Below, in pieces: positions 36,102-45,902 of a DNA stretch of 64,000 nt (its first letter is position 1; each line of letters starts with the position of its first letter). Origin of the DNA: Methylotenera sp. (GTDB taxonomy: Bacteria > Pseudomonadota > Gammaproteobacteria > Burkholderiales > Methylophilaceae). The stretch spans positions 124,001-188,000 of the forward strand of contig JABFRQ010000001.1 in assembly GCA_013141075.1 (NCBI GenBank), written 5' to 3'. The position numbers and the translations under genes were made by a program. Below the pieces are notes generated by a model, which was not told the origin of the DNA, searched no databases, and saw nothing but the letters and a program-made list of their open reading frames with translations.

Positions 36102-37961
36102 TTATTTGCTTACAATACATTCAGGCGCAGCTAGCACCAATAATATTGCGGCATAAATTCTATTTTTTAGATAATGGCCTGAATGACTAGCAGCTTTGCC
36201 ATCATCAGTAATTGTGCTTAGTGCAGTGCTAATACTACTGGCGGTTGTGGCGCTCAATTGGTTGGCGGTAAGCAGTAAGTTAAGCTCTTTCACCAAAGCA
36301 GTGGTGTCTGCGGCTAAGGGCAGCAAGCTACTATAATCCACCGTAAGATTAGTAAACTTATCAGTGGCTTTTGGCACCGCTGAATAAGCTGAGTAACTAA
36401 ACACTTTGTTCGTCATGTAATTGAGGTAACCCACTACAGAAGTTTCATTGGCTAACTGTAGCTCAGGCGCAACCAAGCCTGCCGAGGCAATACTGCTATT
36501 GGGCGGCACATAACCTGGGCGGAAGAAGTTGAACACACTTGGTGCGCGCAATGGCCCTTGGCCTATGCCCCAATCTGATGCAGCGATGTACTCTGGATCC
36601 CAAGCGCCGTTGGGTGAAGTTACATTAAAAGCACGTGCCCAAGCGGTAAAACGCAATATTGGCTCACGCACCTTACCAAATTGTATATTGCTTAAATTGG
36701 CTTGATTACGCGCTTCATCATCTAACAATATGGCTCTAATTACCGCTTTTAAATCGCCTTTTATTCCTTTACCGTTGTCATTAAATACGGCAGCAACACG
36801 CCCAACATAAGCGGGAATCGGGTTACTAGTCACTAATCGTTGAATAAGCTGGCGACTAACAAAAGGCGCTACATTAGGGTGCGCAAAAATAATATCAATC
36901 GCCATGGCTAAGCTGGCAGCGCCGTTAAGCCCTGCTGGCACAGTGCTACCTAAAAATGTAGAGGATCCTGTTTCATGGCTGTTGTTATTACTAATATCAA
37001 TCAACTGCACCATGGGGGTTTTAAGCGTGGTTGGGGTCAGGCGCTGAATGTACGGGTTGCCCACTGGAGAATCCCAAACCCAGCCTGTGAAAATTCTAGC
37101 GAGCTGAGAAATATCATCTTGCACATAGGATTCCACTTGCGCACCATTTACTAATTTAGGCGTGCCATCCACATTGAGTTGCACTAGGCCGATGGTAAAC
37201 AGCTGCATGAGCTCGCGGGCATAATTTTCATCAGGCTTTGAACCCTTTGCAACATTAGCTTTTTCATTATAGGCAAATGTCAGGTATTGCCCCATGGCGG
37301 GGTCTTTAGAAACAGCAAGTAACAAATCTTTGTAGTTACCTAAAGCATGTTTTTCAAGTAAATCTAAATAGCCAGCAGCACGAAATTGTGGCCAATCTCC
37401 ATCTAACCCATCAATAGAAACCACAATAATTTCAGATAAAGCCAAGGCAACGCGCTGCCGCAAGGTGTCTGGTGCTGAAAATAATTTGCGCCAAGCCGTG
37501 GCGTCAAAGCCATTTTGGTTGAATCTAAAATCTATGTGTGTGAATGGTTTGCCAGTTGAAGGGTCATTATGCGTGGCCATCCAATCCCAATGCTTATCTT
37601 GCGCAGGCATGGCAAATTGCTTATCTAACCAAGCGGTATAACCCATGTTTTGCACTTCAGCAATAAGTGTACGATTAGCGCCAGTAGTGGCTTGTGTGAG
37701 AAAACGTGCCGCTTCAGTGGCGGTGGGCGCACCAACCTGCGGCGTGGTTGGCGTGCTTGTGGCGCTACTGCCACCGCCGCCACAAGCTTCAAGCAGCAAG
37801 GCAGCAGCGGCGGCACTTGCCAGCCCAAGATTACCAATACCTTCTTCAGCTTTTGGTTTAAGGCCAGAATTTGTTTCGTTGTTATTTATTTCTACGACAT
37901 TTTCAGTACTATTGATTTTTTCACTTATTATTGCTTGATTTTTAATTATTTGACTAGCCAT
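36102..37961 (-). CDS. DUF1800 secreted protein
   Basis: The 619-residue product carries the DUF1800 domain (PF08811) from about residue 85: ATEAARFLTQATTGANRTLIAEVQNMGYTAWLDKQF, LRQRVALALSEIIVVS, ENYARELMQLFTIGLVQL, ARIFTGWVWD, FIFAHPNVAPFVSRQLIQRLV, KAVIRAILLDDEAR, and APSVFNFFRPGYVPP. The expected hydrophobic export sequence with lipobox-like LLLEACGGGG sits unusually far in, with the cysteine at residue 60, after about 43 polar residues. Cotranscribed with DUF1501, its usual partner. No enzymatic activity is assigned to either family; a role in secreted or surface phosphoester chemistry has been suggested only by fold. Confidence 0.9.
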   Translation of the reverse strand: MASQIIKNQAIISEKINSTENVVEINNNETNSGLKPKAEEGIGNLGLASAAAAALLLEACGGGGSSATSTPTTPQVGAPTATEAARFLTQATTGANRTLIAEVQNMGYTAWLDKQFAMPAQDKHWDWMATHNDPSTGKPFTHIDFRFNQNGFDATAWRKLFSAPDTLRQRVALALSEIIVVSIDGLDGDWPQFRAAGYLDLLEKHALGNYKDLLLAVSKDPAMGQYLTFAYNEKANVAKGSKPDENYARELMQLFTIGLVQLNVDGTPKLVNGAQVESYVQDDISQLARIFTGWVWDSPVGNPYIQRLTPTTLKTPMVQLIDISNNNSHETGSSTFLGSTVPAGLNGAASLAMAIDIIFAHPNVAPFVSRQLIQRLVTSNPIPAYVGRVAAVFNDNGKGIKGDLKAVIRAILLDDEARNQANLSNIQFGKVREPILRFTAWARAFNVTSPNGAWDPEYIAASDWGIGQGPLRAPSVFNFFRPGYVPPNSSIASAGLVAPELQLANETSVVGYLNYMTNKVFSYSAYSAVPKATDKFTNLTVDYSSLLPLAADTTALVKELNLLLTANQLSATTASSISTALSTITDDGKAASHSGHYLKNRIYAAILLVLAAPECIVSK

Positions 37962-38180
37962 GGCGTTTCCTCAGATAGACGCCCCTAATGAATAACTTTT
38001 TTATTATTGATAAGCGGCAAAATAGCAACTTAATGCTAACGAACCCTTTAAAACTTTCCCCTCAATCTGTGTTGAGTGAATGTAATTTGAGTATATGCAA
38101 ATTGCATAAATAGTTAGCAAATGGATACTGCCTATATTTCTTGAAAGCGTCAACCTCTACTTTTTCAACCCACATCAATA

Positions 38181-40916
38181 TTATGTTGCAAAAACAAAAT
38201 TCCACAATGCTGAAACGGCCAGCACATGCGCGCTAACCGACGCTGCATCCACACGCAAATGCGTTGCCCCTTGCAGCTTAAGTGTGTGCTGAAGATGTCG
38301 ATAATCTCTATATGCCAACACGACCTTTTCGGCCAAATTAGCGTCAATAATATTAAGTTTTGCCAATAGCTTTAGCAGGCCAATATTACCGATGTTACCC
38401 GTGAGTTGCGAGTACTGTTTGGCATATGCTAATACCAAATATTGCACTAAAAATTCCACATCAATAATGCCACCCACGCTGTGTTTAATATCAAAAATTT
38501 CAGTGCCAATGTGTAGCGTGGCACGCATTTTTTCGCGCATATTTTGCACATCTAATTTCAGCTGCGCCAACTCGCGCGTTTGCGTAATCACTTCTATACG
38601 AATCGCCTCAAAAGCCTCGCCGATATTCGTGTCCCCCGCCACAAATCGTGCGCGGGTAATGGCTTGATGCTCCCACACCCACGCTTTATTGAGCTGATAT
38701 TCGCGAAAAGCCGCCACACTACTCACCAGCAAGCCACTATTGCCATCTGGCCGCAGTTGCAAGTCAGTTTCATATAACAAACCTGCTGAAGTTAGGCTAT
38801 TAAACCAGTTGCTGATGCGCTGTGCAAAGCGTGCATAAACTTCGCCAGCCTCTGATGATTCATCATCGTACAAGAAAATAATATCTAAATCCGAGGCATA
38901 ACCTAGCTCTTTACCACCCAGCTTGCCATAGCCGATAACTGCGAACTTTGGCACTGCAATATGTTTGCCGCGCACATTTGGCCAAATGACTTCTAAAGCG
39001 ACACTTAAAATTAGCTCCGCCAATGCGCTTAAATAGTCTGAAAGCGTTTCTAGTACAAGTTCACCGTGAATATCTTGTGCGGCGAACCTAAACACATAAG
39101 CATGCTTGAAGTGACGCATCACGTCCATTTGGCGCTCAATATCGCCGTCAAACTCGGCCAAACGACCCAACAACTCTGTGCGCATAACAGCGAAATCTGG
39201 CGCGGCATATAAGGTGCGCGTATCTAAAAGTTCATCCAGCAAAATGGGGTGCTGCGTTAAATAATTGGCTAGCCAAGGGCTGCTACTACACAATTTCACC
39301 AGTAAATGCATGGCTTGCGGATGCTCAGCCAACAACGCCAAATAACTCGCGCGGCGACAAATGCTTTCTAGCAAATCAATTAAGCGCATTAAGGTGGTTT
39401 CAGGGTTTGATGTTTTTGCAGCAAGTGAAAGTACATGTGGCATCAGCGCATCAAAACGTATTCGGCTTAATTCTGGCAACTGCAAATAACGGCTACTGCC
39501 ATGCAAAGTATGCACGCGGCGCAAGGTTTCATGCGCTTCAGCAAAGCCTAATTGTTGCAGCGCAAGCTCAGATTCTTGCTCCGCCAGTGCGCCATTCCAG
39601 ATGGATTTTTCCACTTCAAATTTATCTGCACTTGCATTTGCATCACTGAAAGTGTCGTCAAAATACTGTTGCACTTGGCTGCGGTATGCATTTAATTTTG
39701 CCAAAAACTCACTCCAGCTGGCAAAATTCATGGCTTTCGCAATTCGCGATTTTCCATCATCAGATTTTGGCAATTCTTGCGTTTGCGCATCATCTATATA
39801 CATTAATCGATGCTCTAAATTACGCAAAAACACGTAAGCTTCGGTTAAGTCATTCACGGTTTTTTCTGGCAGCAAGCCTTTGTTTTGTAAAAGTTTTAAC
39901 ACGCTTAATGTCGGCTTAATTTGCAAGCTCACATCTTGTCCACCACGAATCAGCTGAAATACTTGTGCAATAAATTCAATCTCGCGAATACCACCACGCC
40001 CTAGCTTAATGTTGTCTTGCATGCCTTTGCTATTCACGTCGCGCTGAATTTGAATTTTTAAATCGCGCATGCTTGCAAATGCGCCAAAATCCAAATATTT
40101 TCTAAAAATGAATGGCCTGAGAAGCGCATGGATATTGGCTCCCAGAGCATCGTCTTTTACACTAAAAATGGCGCGGCCTTTTATCCACGCGTAACGCTCC
40201 CATTCGCGGCCGTTGTTTTGGTAATATTCTTCAAGCGCATCTAAATTTGAAACCAGCGCGCCTTCACTGCCAAACGGCCGCAAGCGCATATCTACACGAA
40301 ACACAAAGCCATCTTCGGTAATTTCATCTATAGAAGCGATGAGTTTTTTAGCTAAGCGAGTGAAAAAATCTTGGTTGCTAATAGAATTTTCGCCAACCGT
40401 CGTGCCTTCATTTTCATAAGCAAAAATTAAATCAATATCAGATGACACATTCAGTTCACCGCCGCCCAGCTTGCCCATACCAATGACAATAAAACGTTGC
40501 GCAGAACCTTGCGCATCTACTGGCTGCCCATACGCATGCACCAGCCACGTGTTGAGATAATCCACCGCCGTATTCAGCACACACTCGGCCAATTGCGTAG
40601 TGGTTTGCATCACCTCTTGCAAATCTGCAAAGCCATTCAAATCACGCACAATAATCCGTGCCATCACTTGGCTGCGAAGTAATCGTAGCGCGCGCTTTAA
40701 AGAAACTTCATCAACAATATTTTGTTGCGATAAAAAACTTTGCATATTGCTTAACTGATACGCTGAGTGTAGATTTTCTAGCAAATCATTCAATAAGCGG
40801 GCATCTTTTGTAAACAATCTGGCAACAAATGGGCTGCACGCGACTGCATAGCGCACGTAAGCCGCTTCGCTAGACGTGGTGCGGGTTTCAGACAATAAAT
40901 TTTCAAGTGTTAGCAT
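38181..40916 (-). CDS. glnE: Bifunctional glutamine synthetase adenylyltransferase/deadenylylase
   Basis: The 911-residue product contains two nucleotidyltransferase domains. The first (deadenylylase) has GMGKLGGGELNVSSDIDLIFAYENEG near residue 165, and the second (adenylyltransferase) has GYGKLGGKELGYASDLDIIFLYDDES near 660. In between are the glutamine synthetase adenylyltransferase regulatory helices (ENLEHRLMYIDDAQTQELP, with KVLIGGIREIEFIAQVFQLI type segments GRGGIREIEFIAQ). It adds or removes AMP from glutamine synthetase according to PII uridylylation, tuning nitrogen assimilation. glnA and glnB are not here. It is divergent from acs. Confidence 0.95.
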   Translation of the reverse strand: MLTLENLLSETRTTSSEAAYVRYAVACSPFVARLFTKDARLLNDLLENLHSAYQLSNMQSFLSQQNIVDEVSLKRALRLLRSQVMARIIVRDLNGFADLQEVMQTTTQLAECVLNTAVDYLNTWLVHAYGQPVDAQGSAQRFIVIGMGKLGGGELNVSSDIDLIFAYENEGTTVGENSISNQDFFTRLAKKLIASIDEITEDGFVFRVDMRLRPFGSEGALVSNLDALEEYYQNNGREWERYAWIKGRAIFSVKDDALGANIHALLRPFIFRKYLDFGAFASMRDLKIQIQRDVNSKGMQDNIKLGRGGIREIEFIAQVFQLIRGGQDVSLQIKPTLSVLKLLQNKGLLPEKTVNDLTEAYVFLRNLEHRLMYIDDAQTQELPKSDDGKSRIAKAMNFASWSEFLAKLNAYRSQVQQYFDDTFSDANASADKFEVEKSIWNGALAEQESELALQQLGFAEAHETLRRVHTLHGSSRYLQLPELSRIRFDALMPHVLSLAAKTSNPETTLMRLIDLLESICRRASYLALLAEHPQAMHLLVKLCSSSPWLANYLTQHPILLDELLDTRTLYAAPDFAVMRTELLGRLAEFDGDIERQMDVMRHFKHAYVFRFAAQDIHGELVLETLSDYLSALAELILSVALEVIWPNVRGKHIAVPKFAVIGYGKLGGKELGYASDLDIIFLYDDESSEAGEVYARFAQRISNWFNSLTSAGLLYETDLQLRPDGNSGLLVSSVAAFREYQLNKAWVWEHQAITRARFVAGDTNIGEAFEAIRIEVITQTRELAQLKLDVQNMREKMRATLHIGTEIFDIKHSVGGIIDVEFLVQYLVLAYAKQYSQLTGNIGNIGLLKLLAKLNIIDANLAEKVVLAYRDYRHLQHTLKLQGATHLRVDAASVSAHVLAVSALWNFVFAT

Positions 40917-41037
40917 AGGTTTTTTAAGGTAATATGACGCTTACAATTAGGTTACAACTTTAGTTTTTGCCAATCAATATTTAACATTACTGAACCAAAT
41001 TATAAGTGCGTATCAGTAATTTAAGGGAGTTTTTAGC

Positions 41038-43089
41038 ATGTCAATTGAGTCAGTTCTTCATGAAAACCGTGTTTTTGAACCGAGTAGCGACTTTGTAAAA
41101 AATGCCAATGTAAGCGGCATGGCCGCGTACAACGCGATTTGTGCAGAATTTACTGCCGATTACGCAGGCACATGGGCAAAGCTCGCGCGCGAGCTTTTAG
41201 TGTGGAATAAACCGTTCACTAAGACTTTAAACGAAGAAAAAGCACCCTTCTACAAATGGTTTGAAGACGGCGAGCTAAATGTTTCTGCCAATTGTTTAGA
41301 CAAACATTTAGCGACGATTCCCAACAAAACTGCCATTATTTTTGAAGCTGATAGCGGCGAGAGCAAAAATGTTACCTATAAAGAGCTGTACCATCAAGTG
41401 TGCCAATTCGCCAATGGCCTAAAAACTTTAAACTTGCCTTTCGGTTCACGCGTGGTAATTTACTTGCCGATGGGCATTGAGGCAGTTGTAGCCATGCAGG
41501 CCTGCGCGCGCTTAGGCTTAATTCATTCTGTGGTATTTGGCGGTTTTTCGGCCAAAAGTATACACGAACGTATTTTAGATGCTGGCGCTGCGGCCATCAT
41601 CACCTCTGACGGGCAGTATCGCGGTGGCAAAACACTGCCACTAAAAACAGCCGTGGACGAAGCGATTGTCATGGGTGGCTGTGATTCAATTCAAAAAATC
41701 ATTGTGCTGAAAAAAACAGGTCAAGAAGTAGCTTGGGCATCTAATAACATTTGGTGGAATGACTTAATTAGCGGTCAAGCCGATACTTGCGAACCCGTAA
41801 TGGTCAACGCAGAACATCCACTTTTCTTGCTTTACACTTCGGGCTCAACAGGCAAACCAAAAGGCGTGCAGCATAGCTCTGCAGGCTATTTACTGCACGC
41901 ACTTAACACCATGCGCTGGACATTTGACATCAAAGATAACGACGTATTTTGGTGTACGGCAGATGTGGGCTGGATTACAGGCCACACTTACGTAGCCTAT
42001 GGCCCGCTAGCAATGGGTGCAACGCAAGTAATATTTGAAGGCATCCCCACTTACCCAGACGCTGGCCGCTTCTGGCAGATGATAGAAAAGCACAAAGTCA
42101 CTATTTTTTACACCGCACCAACGGCTATTCGCTCGCTCATCAAGGCTTCTGAAACCACCGCTAGCCTGCATCCAAAAGCATCTAATTTAAGCAGCTTGCG
42201 CATTTTAGGCTCTGTTGGCGAGCCGATTAACCCAGAAGCGTGGATGTGGTATTACGAAAATGTGGGCGGTAGCCGCTGCCCAATTGTGGATACCTTTTGG
42301 CAAACAGAGACTGGCGGCCATGTTATTACCCCGCTACCAGGCGCAACGCCATTAGTGCCAGGCTCATGCACGCTACCTTTCCCAGGTATTGCAATTGATG
42401 TGGTAGACGAAACAGGCAAAGACGTGCCTTGGGGCACAGGCGGGCTATTGGTGATTAAAAAACCATGGCCTTCGATGATACGCACCATTTATAACGACCC
42501 TGAACGCTATGTTGCTAGCTACTACCCAGCCGATTTAGGCGGCACCACCTACTTAGCGGGTGACGGCGCCGTGCGCGATGCCGTAACTGGCAACTTCACC
42601 ATCATGGGCAGAATTGACGACGTGTTGAACGTGTCTGGCCACCGCCTAGGCACCATGGAAATTGAATCTGCACTCGTTTCAAACCCACTAGTAGCCGAGG
42701 CCGCTGTGGTCGGCAAACCGCACGATATTAAAGGCGAATCCGTAGTTGCTTATGTAGTGCTAAAAGGCGCTCGCCCAACAGGTGAAGAAGCGAAAAAAAT
42801 TGTCGAAAACTTGCGCAACTGGGTAGGCAAAGAAATCGGCCCAATCGCCAAGCCTGATGAAATCCGCTTCGGTGACAACCTACCAAAAACCCGCAGCGGC
42901 AAAATTATGCGCAGATTGTTACGCAGCTTGGCGAAAGGCGAAGAAATCACTTCGGATATTTCTACGCTGGATAATCCTGCGATTTTAGAGCAGTTAAAAG
43001 AAGTTTTGTTAAATAACTATGGAAGGCTTGCTTGTATTAGCCGCACTTGTGCTGGCAGCCTTCTTTTTAATGCGTCGGAAGTAATATGA
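41038..43089 (+). CDS. acs: Acetyl-CoA synthetase (AMP-forming)
   Basis: The product (683 residues) makes acetyl-CoA from acetate, ATP and CoA. Visible motifs: A3/P-loop [12 protein letters not shown], substrate pocket [23 protein letters not shown]5 [10 protein letters not shown]8 [23 protein letters not shown], and the C-terminal catalytic lysine in [15 protein letters not shown], the residue acetylated in regulation by Pat-like enzymes. The ribosome site AAGGGAG is about 9 bases upstream. Family members end near LKEVL; here the frame continues for about 26 residues ([20 protein letters not shown]...) of unrelated type before the stop, which may reflect a stop-codon loss or a frame change close to 43010. 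The extension overlaps the small frame at 43019. Confidence 0.93.
   Translation: MSIESVLHENRVFEPSSDFVKNANVSGMAAYNAICAEFTADYAGTWAKLARELLVWNKPFTKTLNEEKAPFYKWFEDGELNVSANCLDKHLATIPNKTAIIFEADSGESKNVTYKELYHQVCQFANGLKTLNLPFGSRVVIYLPMGIEAVVAMQACARLGLIHSVVFGGFSAKSIHERILDAGAAAIITSDGQYRGGKTLPLKTAVDEAIVMGGCDSIQKIIVLKKTGQEVAWASNNIWWNDLISGQADTCEPVMVNAEHPLFLLYTSGSTGKPKGVQHSSAGYLLHALNTMRWTFDIKDNDVFWCTADVGWITGHTYVAYGPLAMGATQVIFEGIPTYPDAGRFWQMIEKHKVTIFYTAPTAIRSLIKASETTASLHPKASNLSSLRILGSVGEPINPEAWMWYYENVGGSRCPIVDTFWQTETGGHVITPLPGATPLVPGSCTLPFPGIAIDVVDETGKDVPWGTGGLLVIKKPWPSMIRTIYNDPERYVASYYPADLGGTTYLAGDGAVRDAVTGNFTIMGRIDDVLNVSGHRLGTMEIESALVSNPLVAEAAVVGKPHDIKGESVVAYVVLKGARPTGEEAKKIVENLRNWVGKEIGPIAKPDEIRFGDNLPKTRSGKIMRRLLRSLAKGEEITSDISTLDNPAILEQLKEVLLNNYGRLACISRTCAGSLLFNASEVI
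43019..43084 (+). CDS. Possible 21-residue single-pass membrane peptide
   Basis: ATG at 43019 opens a frame of 21 codons, [21 protein letters not shown], ending TAA at 43082-43084. It is a perfectly shaped short membrane helix with a Glu before and Arg-Arg-Lys after it (positive-inside C-tail). It is in a different frame from acs and overlaps its C-terminal extension. A TAA in this frame at 43010 lies 9 bases upstream. The ribosome site is weak (AAAAGAAG, about 15 bases upstream). Either this is a genuine small membrane protein gene downstream of acs, or the helix is a chance product. Confidence 0.35.
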   Translation: MEGLLVLAALVLAAFFLMRRK

Positions 43090-43134
43090 ACAATGAATTA
43101 GAAACAATTTTTAAGTTTTTGTAAATCAAAATGG

Positions 43135-43158
43135 ATTCCCGCCTGCGCGGGAATGACG
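43135..43158. repeat. Short palindrome, GGAATC-type repeat
   Basis: ATTCCCGC and GCGGGAAT flank a 4-base loop (43135-43154), followed by GACG. It has the look of the common proteobacterial palindromes with GTCATTCC ends, and a relative lies at 52855. Located between acs and prfC, it may help end the acs transcript. Confidence 0.6.
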
Positions 43159-43248
43159 AGGTTGTGAATGTGGCTACACGGGAATGATAAGTGTGTTGCT
43201 ATTTTCAGGTAAAATGCAGCCTTTGTAATTTTAAGTACCTTTTACACC

Positions 43249-44820
43249 ATGTCTCTGCAAGAAGAAATCAAACGTCGTCGTACTTTTGCCATTATCTCTC
43301 ACCCTGATGCGGGTAAAACCACGCTCACCGAGAAACTATTGTGGTTTGGCGGTGCCATTCAAGTAGCGGGTGAGGTGCGTGGGCGCAAGGCTTCGCGCCA
43401 TGCAACTTCAGATTGGATGGAGCTTGAAAAGCAACGTGGTATTTCTGTGACTTCATCCGTGATGCAGTTCCCTTACCGTGAACACATGGTGAATTTGCTA
43501 GACACACCAGGCCATGATGACTTTTCTGAAGATACTTATCGCACGCTGACGGCGGTGGATTCTGCGGTGATGGTGATTGACGCGGTAAATGGCGTAGAAG
43601 CGCAAACCATTAAGCTGTTAAACGTGTGCCGCATGCGTGATACGCCGATTATCACGTTTATTAACAAGTTAGACCGCGAAAGCCGTGAGCCGATTGAGTT
43701 GCTAGATGAAATTGAAACCACGCTGGGCATGGAATGCGCGCCGATGACTTGGCCAATTGGCATGGGTAAGTCGTTTCGCGGTGTTTACAATTTATATACT
43801 GACACCATTTCATTTTTTGACCCGCGTGCAGATAAAGGCACTTCAGAAGTTATTGTAGGCCTAGATAATCGGCGCCTAGACGAGCTTTTAGGCCACGTGG
43901 CGGCACAATTGCGAGTTGATATCGAGTTGGTGCGAGGCGCATCGCACACCTTTGATGCGGCACGTTTTTTAAGTGGTAAGCAAACGCCTGTGTATTTTGG
44001 CTCGGCGATTAACAACTTTGGCGTGCAAAGCTTGCTGGATGCGGTGGTAGATTTATCGCCCGCGCCGCTTGCACGCAACACCGCCAGCCGTTTAGTTGCG
44101 CCAGATGAAAATAAATTTTCAGGTTTCGTATTCAAAATTCAAGCGAATATGGACCCAAAACACCGTGACCGAATCGCCTTTTTGCGCGTTTGCTCAGGCC
44201 GTTTTGAGCGTGGCATGAAAATTAAGCAAGTTTCAACAGGTAAGCTTATGGCTGTGAACAACGCCATCACCTTTATGGCGCAAGACCGCACGACAATGGA
44301 CGAGGCATATTCTGGCGACATTATTGGCATCCCCAATCACGGCACCATTAAAGTGGGCGATACTTTTACTGAAGGCGAAGCGCTGAGGTTTACAGGTATT
44401 CCAAGTTTCGCGCCAGAGTTTTTCCGCCGTGCGCGCATTAAAAACCCGATGAAAATGAAACAATTGCAAATTGGCCTAAAACAACTGGCTGAAGAAGGCG
44501 CTGCACAATTATTCCGCCCATTATTAAGCAACGACCTTATTTTAGGCGCAGTCGGCATGCTGCAATTTGAAGTGGTTTCGCACCGCTTAGAGCATGAATA
44601 CAGCGTGGATATGGTGTTTGAGCCTTATGATTGCTACACCGCGCGCTGGCTACGCGGCAAAGATGCTGACTTAAAAGCCATTGCCGACAAATACGGCTTT
44701 AACGTGGCGCTAGATGGCGCGGATGAATACGTGTACCTCGCGCCCAACCGCGTGAATTTGCAAATGGCGCAAGAGCGCTACCCTGATATTGAGTTTTTAG
44801 AAACACGTGAGATTATCTAA
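43249..44820 (+). CDS. prfC: Peptide chain release factor 3
   Basis: The 523-residue GTPase opens with G1 [25 protein letters not shown], then the switch regions ([27 protein letters not shown]), G3 [14 protein letters not shown] and G4 NKLDRE. These match RF3, a translational GTPase that removes RF1/RF2 from the ribosome after termination. The domain II/III region ([64 protein letters not shown]) is complete. Its end overlaps the start of ychJ by 14 bases, suggesting coupled translation. Confidence 0.96.
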   Translation: MSLQEEIKRRRTFAIISHPDAGKTTLTEKLLWFGGAIQVAGEVRGRKASRHATSDWMELEKQRGISVTSSVMQFPYREHMVNLLDTPGHDDFSEDTYRTLTAVDSAVMVIDAVNGVEAQTIKLLNVCRMRDTPIITFINKLDRESREPIELLDEIETTLGMECAPMTWPIGMGKSFRGVYNLYTDTISFFDPRADKGTSEVIVGLDNRRLDELLGHVAAQLRVDIELVRGASHTFDAARFLSGKQTPVYFGSAINNFGVQSLLDAVVDLSPAPLARNTASRLVAPDENKFSGFVFKIQANMDPKHRDRIAFLRVCSGRFERGMKIKQVSTGKLMAVNNAITFMAQDRTTMDEAYSGDIIGIPNHGTIKVGDTFTEGEALRFTGIPSFAPEFFRRARIKNPMKMKQLQIGLKQLAEEGAAQLFRPLLSNDLILGAVGMLQFEVVSHRLEHEYSVDMVFEPYDCYTARWLRGKDADLKAIADKYGFNVALDGADEYVYLAPNRVNLQMAQERYPDIEFLETREII

Positions 44821-45208
44821 CGCGCCATGCCCTTGCGAAAGTGGCAAGTCTTACAACACTTGCTGCGCGCCACTTCATAAAGGTTTGGCCGCACCAACCG
44901 CAGAAGCGCTAATGCGTTCGCGTTATACGGCGTTTGCACTTGCTAAATTTTATCCAAGTTTAGAAGAATATTTACTACAGACTTGGCATGTTGACACGCG
45001 CCCTGCCGCGCTTAACTTGGCTGAAGACCCGCCTACCAAGTGGCTTGGTTTGCAAATAAAGCGCACTGAAACGCTTGGCGAAACAGCCACTGTAGAGTTT
45101 GTTGCGCGTTATAAAATTGCTGGCAAAGCCGAGCGACTGCATGAAATTAGCCAGTTTGAGCGCATAGATGGCTGCTGGTATTACTTAGCGGGAAGCTACC
45201 CCGACTAA
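44807..45208 (+). CDS. ychJ: YchJ-family SEC-C zinc-binding protein
   Basis: The 133-residue product starts with the SEC-C motif [19 protein letters not shown] (residues 8-26), a zinc-binding cluster, followed by the YchJ-type core ([68 protein letters not shown]). It is homologous to E. coli YchJ (UPF0225), a small NTF2-like protein of unknown function. It overlaps prfC by 14 bases in the plus direction, which argues for co-expression. No function is known. Confidence 0.88.
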   Translation: MRLSNAPCPCESGKSYNTCCAPLHKGLAAPTAEALMRSRYTAFALAKFYPSLEEYLLQTWHVDTRPAALNLAEDPPTKWLGLQIKRTETLGETATVEFVARYKIAGKAERLHEISQFERIDGCWYYLAGSYPD

Positions 45209-45216
45209 AAATAACG

Positions 45217-45783
45217 TTATACGTTCTCAAAAGCCTCACAAAACTGGCTGAGTAAGCGCCCAAAAATCGGCAATATTTCTTCTTTATCATGCGGGCTTTC
45301 GTCATCTGTGCCCGCGATAACAAAAGCAATAGTAAGTTTATCTAAATTCTCTCTAAACTCCCGCCAATGCTCAACTTCAGCTTCACTTATCAATTGAAAT
45401 TTATGCGTGCCAGCCTCTACAATTTCCACCAATTCAGCATCAGATAAACCTGCAAATAAGGTCTTAGCAATAGTGATTTGTGCTGATGGCAATTGTGGCG
45501 CAATGTCTTCTTGCATCAGTGGCAAGGCTAAAAATGCATATACAAGCAAGGCGTAGGCTTGGTAAACGCTTAACATATCAAAGTTGTCACTACGTTCTTC
45601 TTGTGGCGAGCGCTCAGCCGCTTGAATGGCTTTAAACGTGATGTAACAACTTAAATAATCTGCCGCAGCAAGCGCGTCGTATTCATTTAAATCGGTATTA
45701 GGTTTGGCATTTTGGTTTTGTAGTGTTTCTGCCAAACAAATTGCGTGCATCAGTTTAATGCGTTTTGAATATTGAACTTCCAT
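45217..45783 (-). CDS. Uncharacterised cytoplasmic protein
   Basis: A helical, acidic protein of about 188 residues from ATG 45783; the frame is open to 45795 where a second ATG exists. It contains SKRIKLMHAICLAETLQNQN, a helix-rich middle (NEYDALAAADYLSCYITFKAIQAAERSPQEERSDNFDMLSVYQAYALLVYAFLALPL) and SEAEVEHWREFRENLDKLTIAFVIAGTDDESPHDKEEILPIFGRLL. There is no signal peptide and no clear membrane segment. I do not recognise a family. It is convergent with ychJ (stop codons nine bases apart) and followed on its 5' side by the repeat at 45829. Confidence 0.7.
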   Translation of the reverse strand: MEVQYSKRIKLMHAICLAETLQNQNAKPNTDLNEYDALAAADYLSCYITFKAIQAAERSPQEERSDNFDMLSVYQAYALLVYAFLALPLMQEDIAPQLPSAQITIAKTLFAGLSDAELVEIVEAGTHKFQLISEAEVEHWREFRENLDKLTIAFVIAGTDDESPHDKEEILPIFGRLLSQFCEAFENV

Positions 45784-45828
45784 TACCCATCCCATTTTTA
45801 ATAATTTAACCTAAAATTTTGAGTTACT

Positions 45829-45895
45829 GTCATTACGAGCGAAGCGCGGCAATCTGCAATACAACTTTAGATTGCCGCGCTTCGCTCGTAATGAC
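45829..45895. repeat. Palindromic intergenic repeat, copy 2
   Basis: Perfect inverted arms at 45829-45855 and 45869-45895, 27 bases each with a 13-base loop. The core GTCATTACGAGCGAAGCG differs from copies 392 and 60252 by two compensated changes, one in each palindromic half. It lies between the 5' end of the unknown gene and the 3' end of the ABC-F gene on the minus strand, so it could be a terminator of the ABC-F transcript. Confidence 0.87.
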
Positions 45896-45902
45896 CACGC
45901 GA

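Noticed and set aside
40127-40150. A 16-base match (GCATGGATATTGGCTC) between glnE and the glgP terminator loop
   Set aside because: A match of this length is expected about once by chance in a window this size, and the glnE copy encodes conserved sequence.
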